The notes beneath the pieces are model-generated. The model searched no databases and was not told the origin of the DNA. It worked only from the letters and a program-made list of their open reading frames with translations. From positions 34,816,792 to 34,880,791 of the forward strand of contig JAKTNV010000005.1 of the NCBI GenBank assembly GCA_022747635.1: 64,000 bases of DNA, given 5' to 3'. Positions 1 to 10,999 of the stretch are shown here, in pieces. The stretch is from Hetaerina americana (taxonomy: Eukaryota > Arthropoda > Insecta > Odonata > Calopterygidae). Position numbers and translations under genes: made by a program. How positions within the stretch are numbered: position 1 is the first letter of the stretch; each line of letters begins with the position of its first letter.

Positions 1-149
1 GGACGGCGTACTCACCCAAAGTGCCCTCCACAAAGCTCCTTAAGTCGGAATCGAGATACCTCTGAAAATATTCAACACCGCCGGGATTTGAACCCGAACC
101 CTCAGGGTGGGAAGCCAGTACGTTAGCCTCCGCACCATCTCGATCCCCG
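1..149 (-). mobile_element. SINE-A (tRNA-derived), truncated by window edge
   Basis: Read on the minus strand, this is a tRNA-like head. The A-box region is GGTGCGGAGGCTAACG and the B-box is GGGTTCAAATCC (plus-strand 79-94 reads as its complement). The head is followed by a body that also occurs at 15.6, 34.7 and 50.9 kb. The 3' body and tail lie outside the window. The sequence does not fold as a tRNA gene because the acceptor arms do not pair. Four copies of the same unit in 64 kb support an interspersed SINE transcribed by RNA polymerase III. Family naming is mine. Confidence 0.85.
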
Positions 150-439
150 AGTACAATTTGTATCTCTCTAAATGTTTACTACTACTGTACATAATAAATA
201 TTGTCTGCAAATGCCTGTCGTAATAAAATGTTCTATTGCACATGATGAATAAAGAATTAATAAATTAAGGAGTTACAATATCGGTGAATTAGGAAATGGT
301 AAGCACGATGTCTTGAGCATTGATTCGCTAGCAAGCAAAGTGGAGGCTTAGGAGCATAAATGTGCACACAATAGCCACAGTCAGCAACCCTGAAATCTGT
401 TTGGTCCATTGAAAATATTTGCGAGCAGTAACAATCTGC

Positions 440-770
440 ATGGCGTAGAAACGTGTATCATTGGAAATGCAAACCGAAGAAAAAATGAGAGACTTCGACA
501 TCTGCACCTGGAGGTGGATGCAAACCATATTGACAGATGAAGCGAGAGATAAGGGAGAGGAAGAGATGGTTGAGGCAATGTCGAGCATATCAAGGGAAAG
601 AAGAATAAGTAGAACTGCACCCAACTTGAGGCTTAATTGATAGCTTATGAACAAAACAGAAGGAAGGAACTACGACGAAGACCAAAGGCCGTATACTTCG
701 GCCATATGAAGAGGGAGATATGAGAGGGAGGCGGAAGAGCAAAGTAAGTGAATTAGCATCAGATAGGGAA
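440..770 (+). pseudogene. Weak LINE reverse-transcriptase C-terminal relic
   Basis: Translation from about 467 gives RDFDICTWRWMQTIL followed by TDEARD. This matches the pattern of the region after the RT domain in many arthropod non-LTR retrotransposons (Phe-Glu-Met/Ile-Trp-x-Trp-Arg-Arg-Met followed by Thr-Asp-x-x-x-Asn-Glu). The frame then shifts. A basic stretch with KAVYFGHMKR near 690-720 resembles the later WxGHxxR motif. There are several stops and frame changes, so it is not functional. The minus-strand open frames here are antisense shadows. The similarity is by eye and short, so confidence is modest. Confidence 0.4.
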
Positions 771-1960
771 GAATGCAGAATTTGAATAAGCCAATCCACT
801 TGACTGAAGCACTAACGAAATGAGGAATAGATGAGGAGTTTACGAAACGAATCCTTACAGACGAATGGTGAACGAAATTATGCAAACAGTACAATATTAT
901 AACCAGGTTATACAATTATTATACAATATTATTATTTAGAATTCCGTTGCAATTAGGCGATTTTCTCGGTGATCAATCATTATGCCCGAGGTCAACAGAT
1001 AGAATGACGGAAAAACTTATTACCTTTCAAGGAGTTAGGCCTGTAAGTGATAGGTGAAGAGGAAACGAGAAGGGCTAGATTGATTTATAAGTGGCTGAAC
1101 CTTTTCATTAGACTACCACCACGTCAATTTTATACGCAGAATGTTCACCGAATTATACGGCAATATAATCGAACAGCATACGCGTGTTCATCCGACCACG
1201 CAAGTCAAGTTTTATTTTCCAATAGAATATAATAATATTTGAAGGCGTGCTCCAAAAAACTTTCAGAATCATCAGTTTTTCTGTCTAAGGGTGCATAATT
1301 CAAAATTTAATAACAATGAGACAACTCGGGTAAGATTCCACATCATCTAGTAATGAGGGGACCCAAGTACGTATATAGTAAGATGCACAACAATATAAAT
1401 AATTATTGCGACTGCTGATTAGTTTTCCATCTGCAAACCTTTTATTGGCTATGCAAATCTTTTTATAAGCATTCATATCCTAATGCAATGTTTATCAAGT
1501 AATTTGTAGTCCCCACGAGTATCTCAACGGAGAAGCGGACGAGATAGGTTTACGAATTGAGAAAGTCTATCAATAATCCTTAAGTAATTAGGAATATAAA
1601 AATGCATACTAATAAAGGCCAATTGATAAGTGACGATAAAATAGAAAGCCATGCACTTCCTCATTCACGCAGGAGAATAGCTTAATTCATAGATATGAAG
1701 GAACGAAAGGTTATCCTTAGTGACTCGTCATTGGAAGCCATTATTTTGAAAAACAAAGTTATTACCCACTGTTTACCTCTTCACTGCGAAAATATTTCAG
1801 GGACGGCGGTAAAAAAATGAAAATTTGACGTTCATATGCATCACGCAACGTGGCATCTGCTTAAATATGGACGAACGTATTCTTATGATCCGTAAATATA
1901 AAACAGAAATTGTTGACAGTTTAGTTTGAAAGCGTGACTTCCACTAGAAAGTGTTCAGAT
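771..1960. other. AT-rich interval, nothing recognised
   Basis: No coding similarity, repeat match to the rest of the window, or structured element was seen here. Open frames are short and unremarkable. Confidence 0.6.
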
Positions 1961-2438
1961 ACTAAATACAAATGGTGATTTCCACATTTTTCGGGCTCCG
2001 TCCGCGTATGTCGTTTAAATGTACAACAGTTTCGCCAGCTATCCTGCTGGCGTCCTCAGGTCAAGGATGAAAAGAAGCTTGTTGTCCCGTCTTATAGTAT
2101 ATAGGAAAAATCCGGCGCCAATACCGGGAAATTTCTTGGCCAATCAGGGAACGTCCTCATATTTGCGCGGAATAATTCTTTTCCACGCACTGTGGAGTGG
2201 ATATCCATCCTCTCTGTTAAAATTTTCTGGCCTTTTAACGATTTCAATGGCCTCTCTGATTATTCTCTGGAAGTATTTTCCTTCTTTCGCTATTATTTTA
2301 TCCTTGACCTGAGGACGCCAGCAGGATAGCTGGCGAAACTGTTGTACATTTAAACGACATACGCGGACGGAGCCCGAAAAATGTGGAAATCACCTACTCA
2401 TCGCCGCGGAAACCTGCGAACGAACACTAAATACAAAT
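1961..2438 (+). mobile_element. Foldback element E1: perfect 95-bp inverted arms
   Basis: Arms 1974-2068 and 2300-2394 are exact reverse complements over all 95 bases, with a 231-base spacer. A 13-bp direct repeat ACTAAATACAAAT lies at 1961-1973 and 2426-2438, so the inserted unit is the hairpin plus a 31-base one-sided extension (2395-2425). The right arm holds CTGAGGA, a 7-bp stem (CGCCAGC/GCTGGCG) and AAAC at 2309-2339. The left arm carries the same on the minus strand. This resembles the hammerhead-bearing ends of Penelope-like elements. No protein is encoded in the spacer. Exact arm identity implies a recent insertion or gene conversion between the arms. Confidence 0.85.
2309..2339 (+). 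ncRNA. Hammerhead-like core in E1 right arm
   Basis: CTGAGGA fits the CUGANGA box. It is followed by a perfect CGCCAGC/GCTGGCG stem with loop AGGATA and then AAAC. The G of a GAAAC box is drawn into the stem, or the C after the first box is an extra unpaired base. No GUC-type cleavage triplet directly follows; the next bases are TGTTGTAC. It is probably a decayed or variant motif. A mirror copy lies at 2029-2059 on the minus strand. Confidence 0.45.
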
Positions 2439-3299
2439 ATTCTTAATACGTAGAGGCGACAAAAATAGTAGCGGAAGGCTCGCGAGGATGTCTTAGAACC
2501 CCTCGTGGTTATGCAATACGGAGAGCTAATGGCACTGCATAAGCGCCAGGCTGTCAAGCGCCTGGTCAAATCTGTCCGCTTCGATGTTAATCCCATGTTG
2601 TTGATCTCCTATTAATCTACCTGTCCGCAATTTACTTTCATTGAAATAAACGTAGGAAAGCTTCTATCAATACATAAGGAGTTTCAATGCACATTTCCAT
2701 GAAAAAACTCGCGATATAATTTCGACCACTTTTGTGGTTCTGTATATAACTCGCAATTTCTAGAATGCATAACGCTCCCATATCATTTTCCTATATAGTC
2801 ATATCTTTGCGTGCTACAGAAGTGTTCTAGGAGTAAAGTTCACGGACAACTTTACTAAAGTCATTGCTTTAACTTGTGCAATTGCATCTAGCGTCACAAC
2901 TCGGTGTGCCTGACCAGATCGAGGGGAGAGTCTGCTACAAAAGAACTTTCCAGTCCACACATCACTCTTGGAGTAACATATGTGCATCACCATTATGAGC
3001 TTTCATTCGTTAATAAATTCCGATTTGTTTCACCCCTGAACTAAATAAACGAATGAGATACTTAAGTTCCTCTTAAGTGCATGCTCCAAGTGTAGATGCC
3101 ACGTTTATACTATTGCTGCGCCGCATGGTTGTCACAATTTCTGGTCCACTATTAAGCTATTACAGTTGAGAATCAACGGGGCAGTAGGACGTTTCGAAAT
3201 TTTAACGGTTGTTACTACACTAACCCTCGCATGATGCTCACGTCTTCCATAGGTCCAGGGTATAGGGCATTTGTCCAGACTTGAGTATTAGATTATTTT
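2439..3299. other. AT-rich interval, nothing recognised
   Basis: Apart from a small hairpin near 2546-2565 (CCAGGC/GCCTGG), no feature was identified. Confidence 0.55.
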
Positions 3300-3707
3300 C
3301 ATTTATTTTATTCATTTATGTACCCTGCAAGCCACCGCTAGGCAGTGTCGCAGGGAGTGAATACACTCCAGACTAATTTTGACCCGAATAAACTATTGTA
3401 ATAATATAGTATCCGTCGTGGGATAAATATAATGAAATGTATATGACAATAAGCGGTGAAGTGACCTGATGCATCGATGATTATACTCGTAGCTGCGGAT
3501 CAAAGGTTCAAATCTGGAAGTTATTCGCGAGTTTCCGATTATAATGAGAAACCACCACGGGCGCTGGAAAAGGAACTGCATACACGTTTCACGAACTATT
3601 TAATGCATGCGTTCCAGGAAATGTTAGAATTTTAAAGATTTTACGCAACCCCTCTATCCTGTCACCTGTCATTTTACGTATTCACACACAGGGAGTTTCA
3701 CCCAAGC
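3300..3707. repeat. Duplicated unit copy A, left part (contains tRNA-like SINE-E)
   Basis: This matches 54946-55355 almost base for base. It begins with a short family seen elsewhere (family F, TGTACCCTGCAAGCCACC, at 3319). It then runs through a tRNA-like segment at about 3455-3520, with B-box AGGTTCAAATCT, and a body repeated a third time at 6368-6545. After 3707 copies A and B part: A continues into a SINE-B fragment and a TA microsatellite, whereas B passes directly to sequence matching 4370. Confidence 0.85.
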
Positions 3708-3721
3708 TGTGTGATTTATCG

Positions 3722-3854
3722 AGTACCAGATCTTCCTGGGAAACCAAAGGCGGTACATGGAAAGGTACTGGCCCTCCTACCAAGATGTGTAAATTTCACC
3801 CGCCGTATTGGGTGATCACCACCCCTAACCGATCAAATCAACCTTCGGGTTGAC
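3722..3854 (+). mobile_element. SINE-B, 3' body fragment
   Basis: This matches the 3' half of the nearly intact SINE-B at 63.7 kb read in sense: GTACCAGATCTTCCTGGGAAACC, an interior GGTACTGGCCCTCCTACC, and the terminal motif CTTCGGGTTGA. The tRNA-like head is missing. It lies only in copy A of the duplicated unit. Confidence 0.75.
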
Positions 3855-4040
3855 AACTGTGGTTTTATAAAATATATAATAACAAAAATAAGCTAATACT
3901 TGCTTTTCAATGTGGCGTATTCTATAAGTAGTTCCGAGGAAAATGTTTCCGTTTAATTCAACATGGGCTATCCCCTCTCCCACTTTTCACCCTGCATTTA
4001 CCTTCTACTTTCCATCCTCTCCTTTGAATGGGATGGAATG

Positions 4041-4042
<2 letters not shown>

Positions 4043-4127
<85 letters not shown>
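4043..4127. repeat. (TA)n microsatellite
   Basis: An 85-base uninterrupted TA run. The Ile/Tyr-repeat open frames on both strands are artefacts of it. Confidence 0.98.
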
Positions 4128-4128
<1 letters not shown>

Positions 4129-5112
4129 CTCTTTTAAACGAAGCCTGTGAGAGACAGTTGACCTTGCAAAATAGTGCACTTAAATCCCAATGTCATATCG
4201 GCGCAATATATGTTTTGATTCACGAAAAATGAACTAATATCAGAACGTGATAACATTGCAAGCCCATGGCATGTATTCTTAAAGAAACTAAAGGAAACTG
4301 AAAAAATATTTTCCTTGTGAAAATAAAAATTAAACTTTGTTTTTCTTAGAATTAAAATAAAAAAAATTACGCCACTGCACGCGTTTCCATTGCTAATTTA
4401 TGATGACTGCTTACAGAGAAAACACGATAAAAAAGGAATATATCCCAAGAGCTTCTACTTCAAAAAAACGGTGGTTGTCAGGAATTATGATTGTTAGGGC
4501 GGAAATATAACAACCTCTTAACTGACAGACGGGGCAAAATCCAACTTGAAATCATGTTGCAATTGAATTTTGAACTCGACATCACTGGATGGATGTCTTT
4601 CCTAATATCGTTTCTGCCGCGCATAAACTGTACTTTGGCGTGTATTCGTTTTTTTCTTCAGCACCTTTTCATGCCTTGCCCCCACTTTTCTTTCACTTAC
4701 CTATGCGCTTGTTTTTATTCGAAATCATCAAGGAAAACTGTATTTTCGTATAAGTACTGATTTCCCCGGAGTCTCAAAGTCACTAATAAGCCGAATTAGG
4801 AGTGTATAGTTATATGTTATATGAATATTCAGGTATAGCTGGATAGTTCTATGCTATTTTGATAGGCTATAATGTATGAAAACTCTTTCTTTCATACATC
4901 TATTTCATCTTAGAAAATCTCTGTTAATTAGCTATGCTACACAACGTCAACGATTGGCAAATAAAAATTACATTCATCACTGGTATAAGGGGATGATAAC
5001 CCATTTTGAGCAAACGAATACCAGCAACCGTATGCAACGACCACCCGAGCATTAGATCGCAATTATTTTTGCCAACAAAAGAAAAATTCCGAATCAAAAC
5101 CTTGATGCGAGT

Positions 5113-5365
5113 TGCAATTTAAATAATGAAATAAGGACAATTTGCACTTTTCCACAGTTTATTTAACGTACGACGCGTTTCAACTCACAGAGTAATCATC
5201 AGGTACAAGACTTCTGGTACAACAGTCTTGTACCTGATGATGACTCTGTGAGTTGAAACGCGTCGTACGTTAAATAAACTGTGGAAAAGTGCAAATTGTC
5301 CTTATTTCATTATGATGAACTTCCACGACCTCAAGCCTGAATCTGTTTAACTTATGCAATTTAAA
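5113..5365 (+). mobile_element. Foldback element E2 with 11-bp target duplication
   Basis: Arms 5123-5212 and 5224-5313 are 90 bases long with one mismatch and an 11-base loop. A 41-base extension (5314-5354) lies on the right side only. TGCAATTTAAA occurs at 5113-5123 and 5355-5365, and copy B has a single uninterrupted TGCAGTTTAAA near 56094-56105. The empty site therefore proves insertion of about 242 bases. Both arms carry a hammerhead-like core. The plan equals E1 and, mirrored, E3. It is best explained as a PLE-derived inverted terminal unit. No open frame is present, so movement would depend on an enzyme supplied elsewhere. Confidence 0.9.
5225..5272 (+). ncRNA. Candidate hammerhead ribozyme (type I, minimal helix III)
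   Basis: CTGATGA lies at 5234-5240, a stem-loop at 5242-5254 (GACTC/GAGTT with one G-U pair), GAAAC at 5255-5259 and GTC at 5262-5264. Helix III would be two base pairs (A-U and C-G) closed by two bases. Helix I is GTAC 5230-5233 with GTAC 5265-5268, plus one wobble. The expected cleavage site is 3' of C5264. One extra base (T5241) sits between the conserved GA and helix II relative to the textbook core, which may reduce or abolish activity. The opposite arm carries the same motif on the minus strand (5172-5202) with one change. Confidence 0.55.
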
Positions 5366-6243
5366 GATTAACCAGAGAAGCAGTGGGTTGATCCACAATC
5401 CTTCAGGCTAGACCTGGTTCTACGCTATACACTCCAATAATAAACTCATGGGACTAAAAGAAAGATTTTGCACAAATGATAATTACAGTTAAATGGAAAT
5501 TATTTGAACGAAACATTACATTCTACAGTACAAAAAATACAGATAACAGCTTCCTTCCATTTCTCTGCCCGAAGGATTAAACCACTGTAGGGTTAAGCCT
5601 TTACATTTCATTTTCGAAAAAAAAATAATCCTTCAACATGTAACTCAATCGTCAAACATGATCGTGTTGAAGAAAATAAGAGTAAACGGTTAAAGTTAGC
5701 CTAAGCTACTTAGAAATGAGTATAGCACGCTCGTGACCAAAACAATCTTAACATCATAATGGGCGATTAAATATCTGATTGGTTTGAAAGAGCTATCCAA
5801 GATATCCCGTTCTAGCCAAATCAACTTCTGCATTTCTTCTCAGTCCCTTCGTTCGTATGTTTTTTGAAGCTCTTTCTTGGCTTCCCCCCCTCATTTCTTT
5901 CCTTTAATTTCGATCTTCATGCAACCACCACGCCTCAATATGCGTCAAATTAGAATCCATCTTTTACCAGCCATTGTTCTCCATAGCTCTTCTATCTCTC
6001 TCCACCCACTATTCCAACTACTTCTCCATTTGCTGGTGCACCAGCAAGTACTTCCGTCCATCCATTACATTTTCTCATTCTTCCACATTCCCACTGCTTC
6101 CAATATCCTTTTCCCTGCCATCCCATAGCTCATGTCTCACAGCAATAGAAAAGGAAGCTTCACCAATAATTGTTTTTATTAATTTCCTCGCATGCAATGG
6201 TGGATGGCAAAGCTTTATGAAAATCCTTCATGAAGCGTTAGAA

Positions 6244-6360
6244 AGAGAAGTACTATGCTATTCCACACCTATATAAATTTACTGCAGCCGGTTTCGATTC
6301 AGCGCATCATCATCTGGCGCTGCATCGAAACCAGTCGCGCTTTGCTATTCCACACCAATA
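6244..6360. repeat. Half of foldback E5 in copy A
   Basis: A 42-base internal hairpin (GGTTTCGAT..., CAGCGC/GCGCTG, ...ATCGAAACC) lies at 6291-6332. It is followed by the start of the inverted arm seen in full at 57115-57225, and then breaks off into unrelated SINE-E sequence at about 6361. Read on the minus strand it contains GATGATG, a stem, then CGAAACC, a degenerate relative of the hammerhead-like cores. Confidence 0.6.
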
Positions 6361-6367
6361 TAAATCA

Positions 6368-6548
6368 CCCCTGAGTATTCGTGAGTTTCCGATTATAATG
6401 AGGAACCGCTACGGGCGCAGGAAAAGGAACTGCATATACGCTTCACGAACTATTTACTGCTAGCATTCCAGGAAATATTAGCGCAAGGTTTTACGTACCC
6501 CCTCTATCCAGTCACCTGTCATTTTACGAATTCACATACAGGGTATGG
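6368..6548. repeat. SINE-E body, third copy
   Basis: GAGTTTCCGATTATAATGAG and the following 160 bases match 3528-3690 and 55165-55345, with more divergence and a small internal deletion. The tRNA-like head is absent. Confidence 0.8.
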
Positions 6549-7934
6549 CAACATAATTTCCTTTTTTAAAGAAGTTCTACTCCATGAAAAAGGAACTTAT
6601 ATTGCCGCACCCTTTACAACGCATAGCCATCACCACTAACATTTGCGACAGGCCTTCCCAACACCCAAATGAATATGTCCAGGACACTGGTGGCAGTTTG
6701 GAAGGAGTTGGTATATTTAACTATTTTTTTGTTACAGATTGCGGGAAGGGAAAAATAAATATTTAAATATATCAGCCTAAGAATTAACCTTCCTTTTAGA
6801 GATAGAGCTGTTTATACCAATATAAGATGGCCACTCGTGAATTGTTCAGTTTAAGGCATGGAGTGGTGAAATGGGAACATTTTAATAACCAAATAGTAGC
6901 ACTTTTACACTAGTGAAAAATTTATCACTGACAAGGTTTTCCTACACCCCATCCCCTCTCCTGATGATGAAGAAGTACATCGAACCCGGGGCGGTAATGC
7001 ATTTTTTAGTCAGCGGTTAAATACTATTATTTGAAAATAAATGTGGTCACTAATTATATTGATTCCTGTTTCGGACTTCCCCCGAATTTTCATGGCATTA
7101 TTCTTAATGTTTCGCCTATATTTTGAATATCTGTCTACCACAATACCAAATTGACCTATTACTGTTCTATCAGACTAAATATTTAACTATTGTTCTTTGT
7201 ATTTGTATGTATGTATTGTACTATATGTTTCGTTCAAATGATGTTAGATTGTGTTTTGTGACTGGTTTCATTACCTTATTCTATGCACTATGTAAATCTG
7301 TTTCACTCCATAGGTTTCAAAACCTTATGTAACATGTATTCTGCTCCAAGGGACTTTTCTCCCAGAGCAAAAAAAATGTTTATTATTATTATATTTTTGG
7401 AACCTAATTGGGCATTAAATTACGGATCATTACTGAATCACTTCACGAGCAACTGGCATAGCTGAAATTGGTCCGACTACAGTTTCAATTTTCCACAGAC
7501 TTAGCATCCGTGATGGCCAATGGGAAACAAGAAACTATTACGCATTTAAAAGTAATGGCCTGTTCTCATCGAGAATTCACAACTCCGTGGAGTCCGGTTT
7601 CCCCAACAGAATAGGCGCCTTGAGACAATAGAATATGGTTTCACAAGTATTTTCTAGTTCAGGAACTTTTGCAAAAGGTTTTTACTAGCCTACTCTTAAC
7701 GGGATTGAAACCTTACAGATAAATTTCTCCAGAATGCCTGAATCAATGCATCTCCATCGACGCAACATTTTCAGACAAGTTTATCGGATTACCTTGAAAT
7801 AATACTTGATAAAGACCATCTCCGAAGGATTAATTTAGCTTCTTCTTCTAACATTCTGATAAACGACACCGGAACCATGGTCCAAGGAAAATCTAAAAAT
7901 TATAACCGTATAAAATGCGAAAAATTCAATTCCG
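6549..7934. other. AT-rich interval, nothing recognised
   Basis: No coding or repeat similarity was seen. It contains only short A/T tracts such as 7376-7397. Confidence 0.55.
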
Positions 7935-8830
7935 TATGATACCGGCGAAGCAACCTGCATCTCACCAACGAATCCGGCGGGGAGACCACGGGACGCCATC
8001 GGCGTGAGTCACGTACAGGGAGCGGCAGTTTCGGACAGGCCCTGCGACAGCGGCGAGGATTGGAGGTATGGGTGGAGAGAAAGATAGAGGGAGTATGAGA
8101 GAACGGGATTGAGGTGGTCGGAGCAGGGGCGTGGAGGGGTGTGGAAATAAATAAATAAATAAACCTGCGTGCGTCGGAATGGACAGAGGGGGGGGGGGAA
8201 GGGGCGGTGAGGAGAAGGGCGCTGGACCCTCGGCGCGTGGCTAATCCACATAGGTGGTCACAACTTCTCACCGACGGACGGGGGCCGTCAAGAGTTGAAT
8301 GGCGGAGCGTGTCGACTTAATCGCCTTTCCCGGAGACGGAATGGACGCACGGAGGTGGAGGACGCGGGTGGGCGAGGGGGGAGAGGGGGTCAGAGAAGTG
8401 GGGATGGCCGGTGAGGGTTTGGAAGGAAGGGAGAGGTGGTCGTTGAGGTGTGCCAAGGACAGAAAAGAGCCCAGAGTCCCCTCACATCGGGGATGTGAGA
8501 AGCGGGTGGGAGGGGGGAAAAGGATTTGGGAGGAGGGCTCGGATGGACGGGAGGCGGAGGAGGAAGAGAGGAGGATTAGGCACACGGAAGGAGGATGTGG
8601 AGGACCGGCCTCTGGGGAGATTACGCCGGGAGGATGAGGAAGGACTTCGTGGGGAGGACACCGCCCAAAGTAGGGAGAGAATAATGGATGCTCACCCGAG
8701 GACCTTGAGGGACGAGGCACTTCGACGCCGGTTGGTGGACGGCAGGCACTTGTCTCCCTTTAAGGGCGTAGAGTCGACGGCAGAGAGCGCCTTATTCGCC
8801 GCGGAAAACTGAAATTAATTTTAGCAAATT
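7935..8830. other. GC-rich polypurine island 1
   Basis: An abrupt change from AT-rich flanks to a CpG-containing segment whose plus strand is strongly G/A-rich (GGGAGG-type runs). A short AAAT repeat lies at 8145-8164. Open frames on both strands translate to Arg/Glu/Gly-rich or Pro/Ser-rich low complexity and match no family. It could be a CpG-island promoter or an old simple-repeat expansion. Confidence 0.6.
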
Positions 8831-9195
8831 CTCAGGACCGACCCGTCGCAATTCGACGCATTCCCTAGTTAAAAAAAGTGAGGTGACGATCCGAGGGATG
8901 ATCGGTGGGAAATTTAATACTTTTAACTTGTCATTCTTATTCGTCCATGGTTGGAATTGTTACACAGTGAAAGTATATACACTACATTTCACCGCAGAAC
9001 AAAAGAACAAGAGATTGAGCACGCGAATGAAAATCCTGTAATATGAAAGCTGCCAACCTCCACTAAACGGTGATTAGTTAGACGCGTATATGTTGTGTAA
9101 TTTAGAATCGTGTCTTTCACTCGCCAGAACGGTGCCTAAATATTCAACGTAAACCATTAGTCTTTCAAAACCAGTTGATAATTCGCACGCCGGAT
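8831..9195. other. AT-rich interval, nothing recognised
   Basis: No feature identified. Confidence 0.5.
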
Positions 9196-9416
9196 GGGCA
9201 GGTGAGGTTAGAGCTCACCAAGTACTAAGCCCCAAGGGGAATGAAATTCACACATCAGGGTAGGGCGGCCAATACCTTCACCTGTGCCACCGCCCGTGAT
9301 TTCCTATGAAGATCTGATACCCGAATATGCTAACAGCTTGGATGAATCTTAGAGGCGGGCTCAGGCAGTCGCTTCTGACAGTGGTACAACGCTCTACCCC
9401 CCTGGACTACCATATC
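9196..9416 (-). mobile_element. SINE-B copy, degenerate
   Basis: On the minus strand it shows a tRNA-like head (TAGTCCAGG...GTAGAGCGTTG) and the SINE-B body with TCTTCATAGGAAATCA and GTGTGAATTTCATTCC. It ends at AGTACTTGGTGAGCTCTAACC. Its order is the same as the 63.7-kb copy. It is moderately diverged. Confidence 0.8.
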
Positions 9417-10999
9417 CCCCTCTATGAAGTTCAACTTTGACGACCCTTGTTTTAAAATATTAAATGAATTTTAACCGAAAAAACGCCCATGTTTTCACCG
9501 TGAAAAAATATCCCTAACTCCAAAGCCCAAATAATTTAAACTTGCGTACCAATGGGAATAAAACACAATCTTGCTGAAATAATTGATAAAAAAATGATAC
9601 ATCACGAGATTCAAAGATTAATGAAGTGTAACGGAAATGGAACGGAATTTCATCATTCACGGGAACTCTGACAACGGGCCGAGTTCGCTCAGCGATCGCG
9701 AAGCATGACTTGTGCACAACATTGGACAGCCGGCTCCATTGGAAAAATACCTCATACTCCCGTCCTTCCAAATCGGATTACCTCCCGGGAATGGCTCTGT
9801 CGACGCCGTAATATTTTCGGGCGGCCCTCGTCGAGGACAAATCTACCTGGAAAGAGTAAACCTCGAAACTTTATGCGAAGATAACGGCCTCACTTCCGGA
9901 GAAGAATCGCTCCTGATGTTAAGTCATCTCCATAGTCATGGTCGAACAAAACAATCCCGATTCGCCTCGATCCTTTAGCGACTCTCGAGCCTACCTTAAT
10001 CTACCCGCGACACGACGGGCTTCAATGAGGAAATTTCGCCTAATGAGCCGAAAACACATGACTGGCGACAAAAGGCGTGAAATTCGCCGGCAAAATTGTG
10101 AGCCTCAGGCCAGATTAAGCCCCGTGGATCGATTGCCGTCGCTGGGTTGACAAGCCAGCGCCGTCGGTGGTGCGCTTTTGAGACCATCTCTCCCTTGCTC
10201 TCGTCTCCATGGCGACGAGAAGACAGAGGGAGGGCGACGGAGAGAGAGAGAGAGATGGAGAGAATCCATCTACCCATCTTCCTCCTCCTCCCACTGAGTT
10301 TGCACGACGAATCCGGATACGAAGGCAAAGCTGAATAGCGCTCGGCTGTGTTAATGGAATGAGCTTTCGAATGCCAGGCTCAGAGGCTTTAATTCGACGC
10401 TCAACTTGTTTGTGTCGCATCTCTAGCCGTGAATGTACGGCGTCTGCAGTTATAAACAGTACACACACACATGTCAAATCGGCTACGAGTGTGGGAAATG
10501 ATGATGAAGTGGGGGGGGGAGGGCGTAGGAACGATACGGAAAATGAAACATCCGCTTTGGAGTCAATTAATTAGCACCTACGAATGTTAATGATCCTCTG
10601 ATAAATATTACTTGCCGAGTCAGAAACGTTTCCACGTAACACTTGAGTGAAGAAATGAAAGGCCCTCGCTTTGAAGCAATCTTTGTCCCGACACCCCAGT
10701 GGATTCTAAAGGCGACGGCTTGCCAGCATTGAACATATTTGATTTGCAGGCCGTAATGGATCGAGCACAACACAATCGACTCAAGGTAATATAAAGAATG
10801 AATATCACAGGTGCTCGGTTCATCCAGCAAACGTAACCCTGGGCTAAGCATTCGCTAGCCTAAGGGCAAGTGGTATGATGACTAAATTGACAGTAATAAA
10901 AAATATTTCAATTGTATTATTCTTCGTATTCTTAACATTTTAAATGGGAGCTCATCCACAGTTTCCCATCCATCCATTTTTTTCCTTACGTCTATATTA
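9417..10999. other. Mixed-composition interval
   Basis: The segment 9650-10340 is noticeably more CpG-rich than its flanks and ends in a short GA run (10240-10255). There is a G-run at 10511-10519. No protein family was recognised in any frame, and the rest is AT-rich. Confidence 0.5.

Larger units (their letters stand above)
4370..6360. repeat. Duplicated unit copy A, right part
   Basis: Homologous to 55366-57112 in the same orientation, with scattered substitutions and small indels. It includes identical landmarks such as the CACTGCACGCG junction, the GATCGTGTTGAAGAAAATAA stretch, and the polypyrimidine CTTCCCCCCC segment. Copy A carries the extra foldback E2 at 5124-5365. Near its right end (6244-6360) it holds the left half of the hairpin that is complete in copy B. 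I recognise no protein-coding content; the shared open frames across 5877-6276 and 56607-56984 are frame-shifted between the copies. Confidence 0.85.

Noticed and set aside
3943..4232. Ile-Tyr repeat proteins
   Set aside because: Translation of the (TA)n microsatellite.
6960..6980. CTGATGATGAAGAAG as a hammerhead core
   Set aside because: No helix II, no GAAAC box and no inverted arms nearby.
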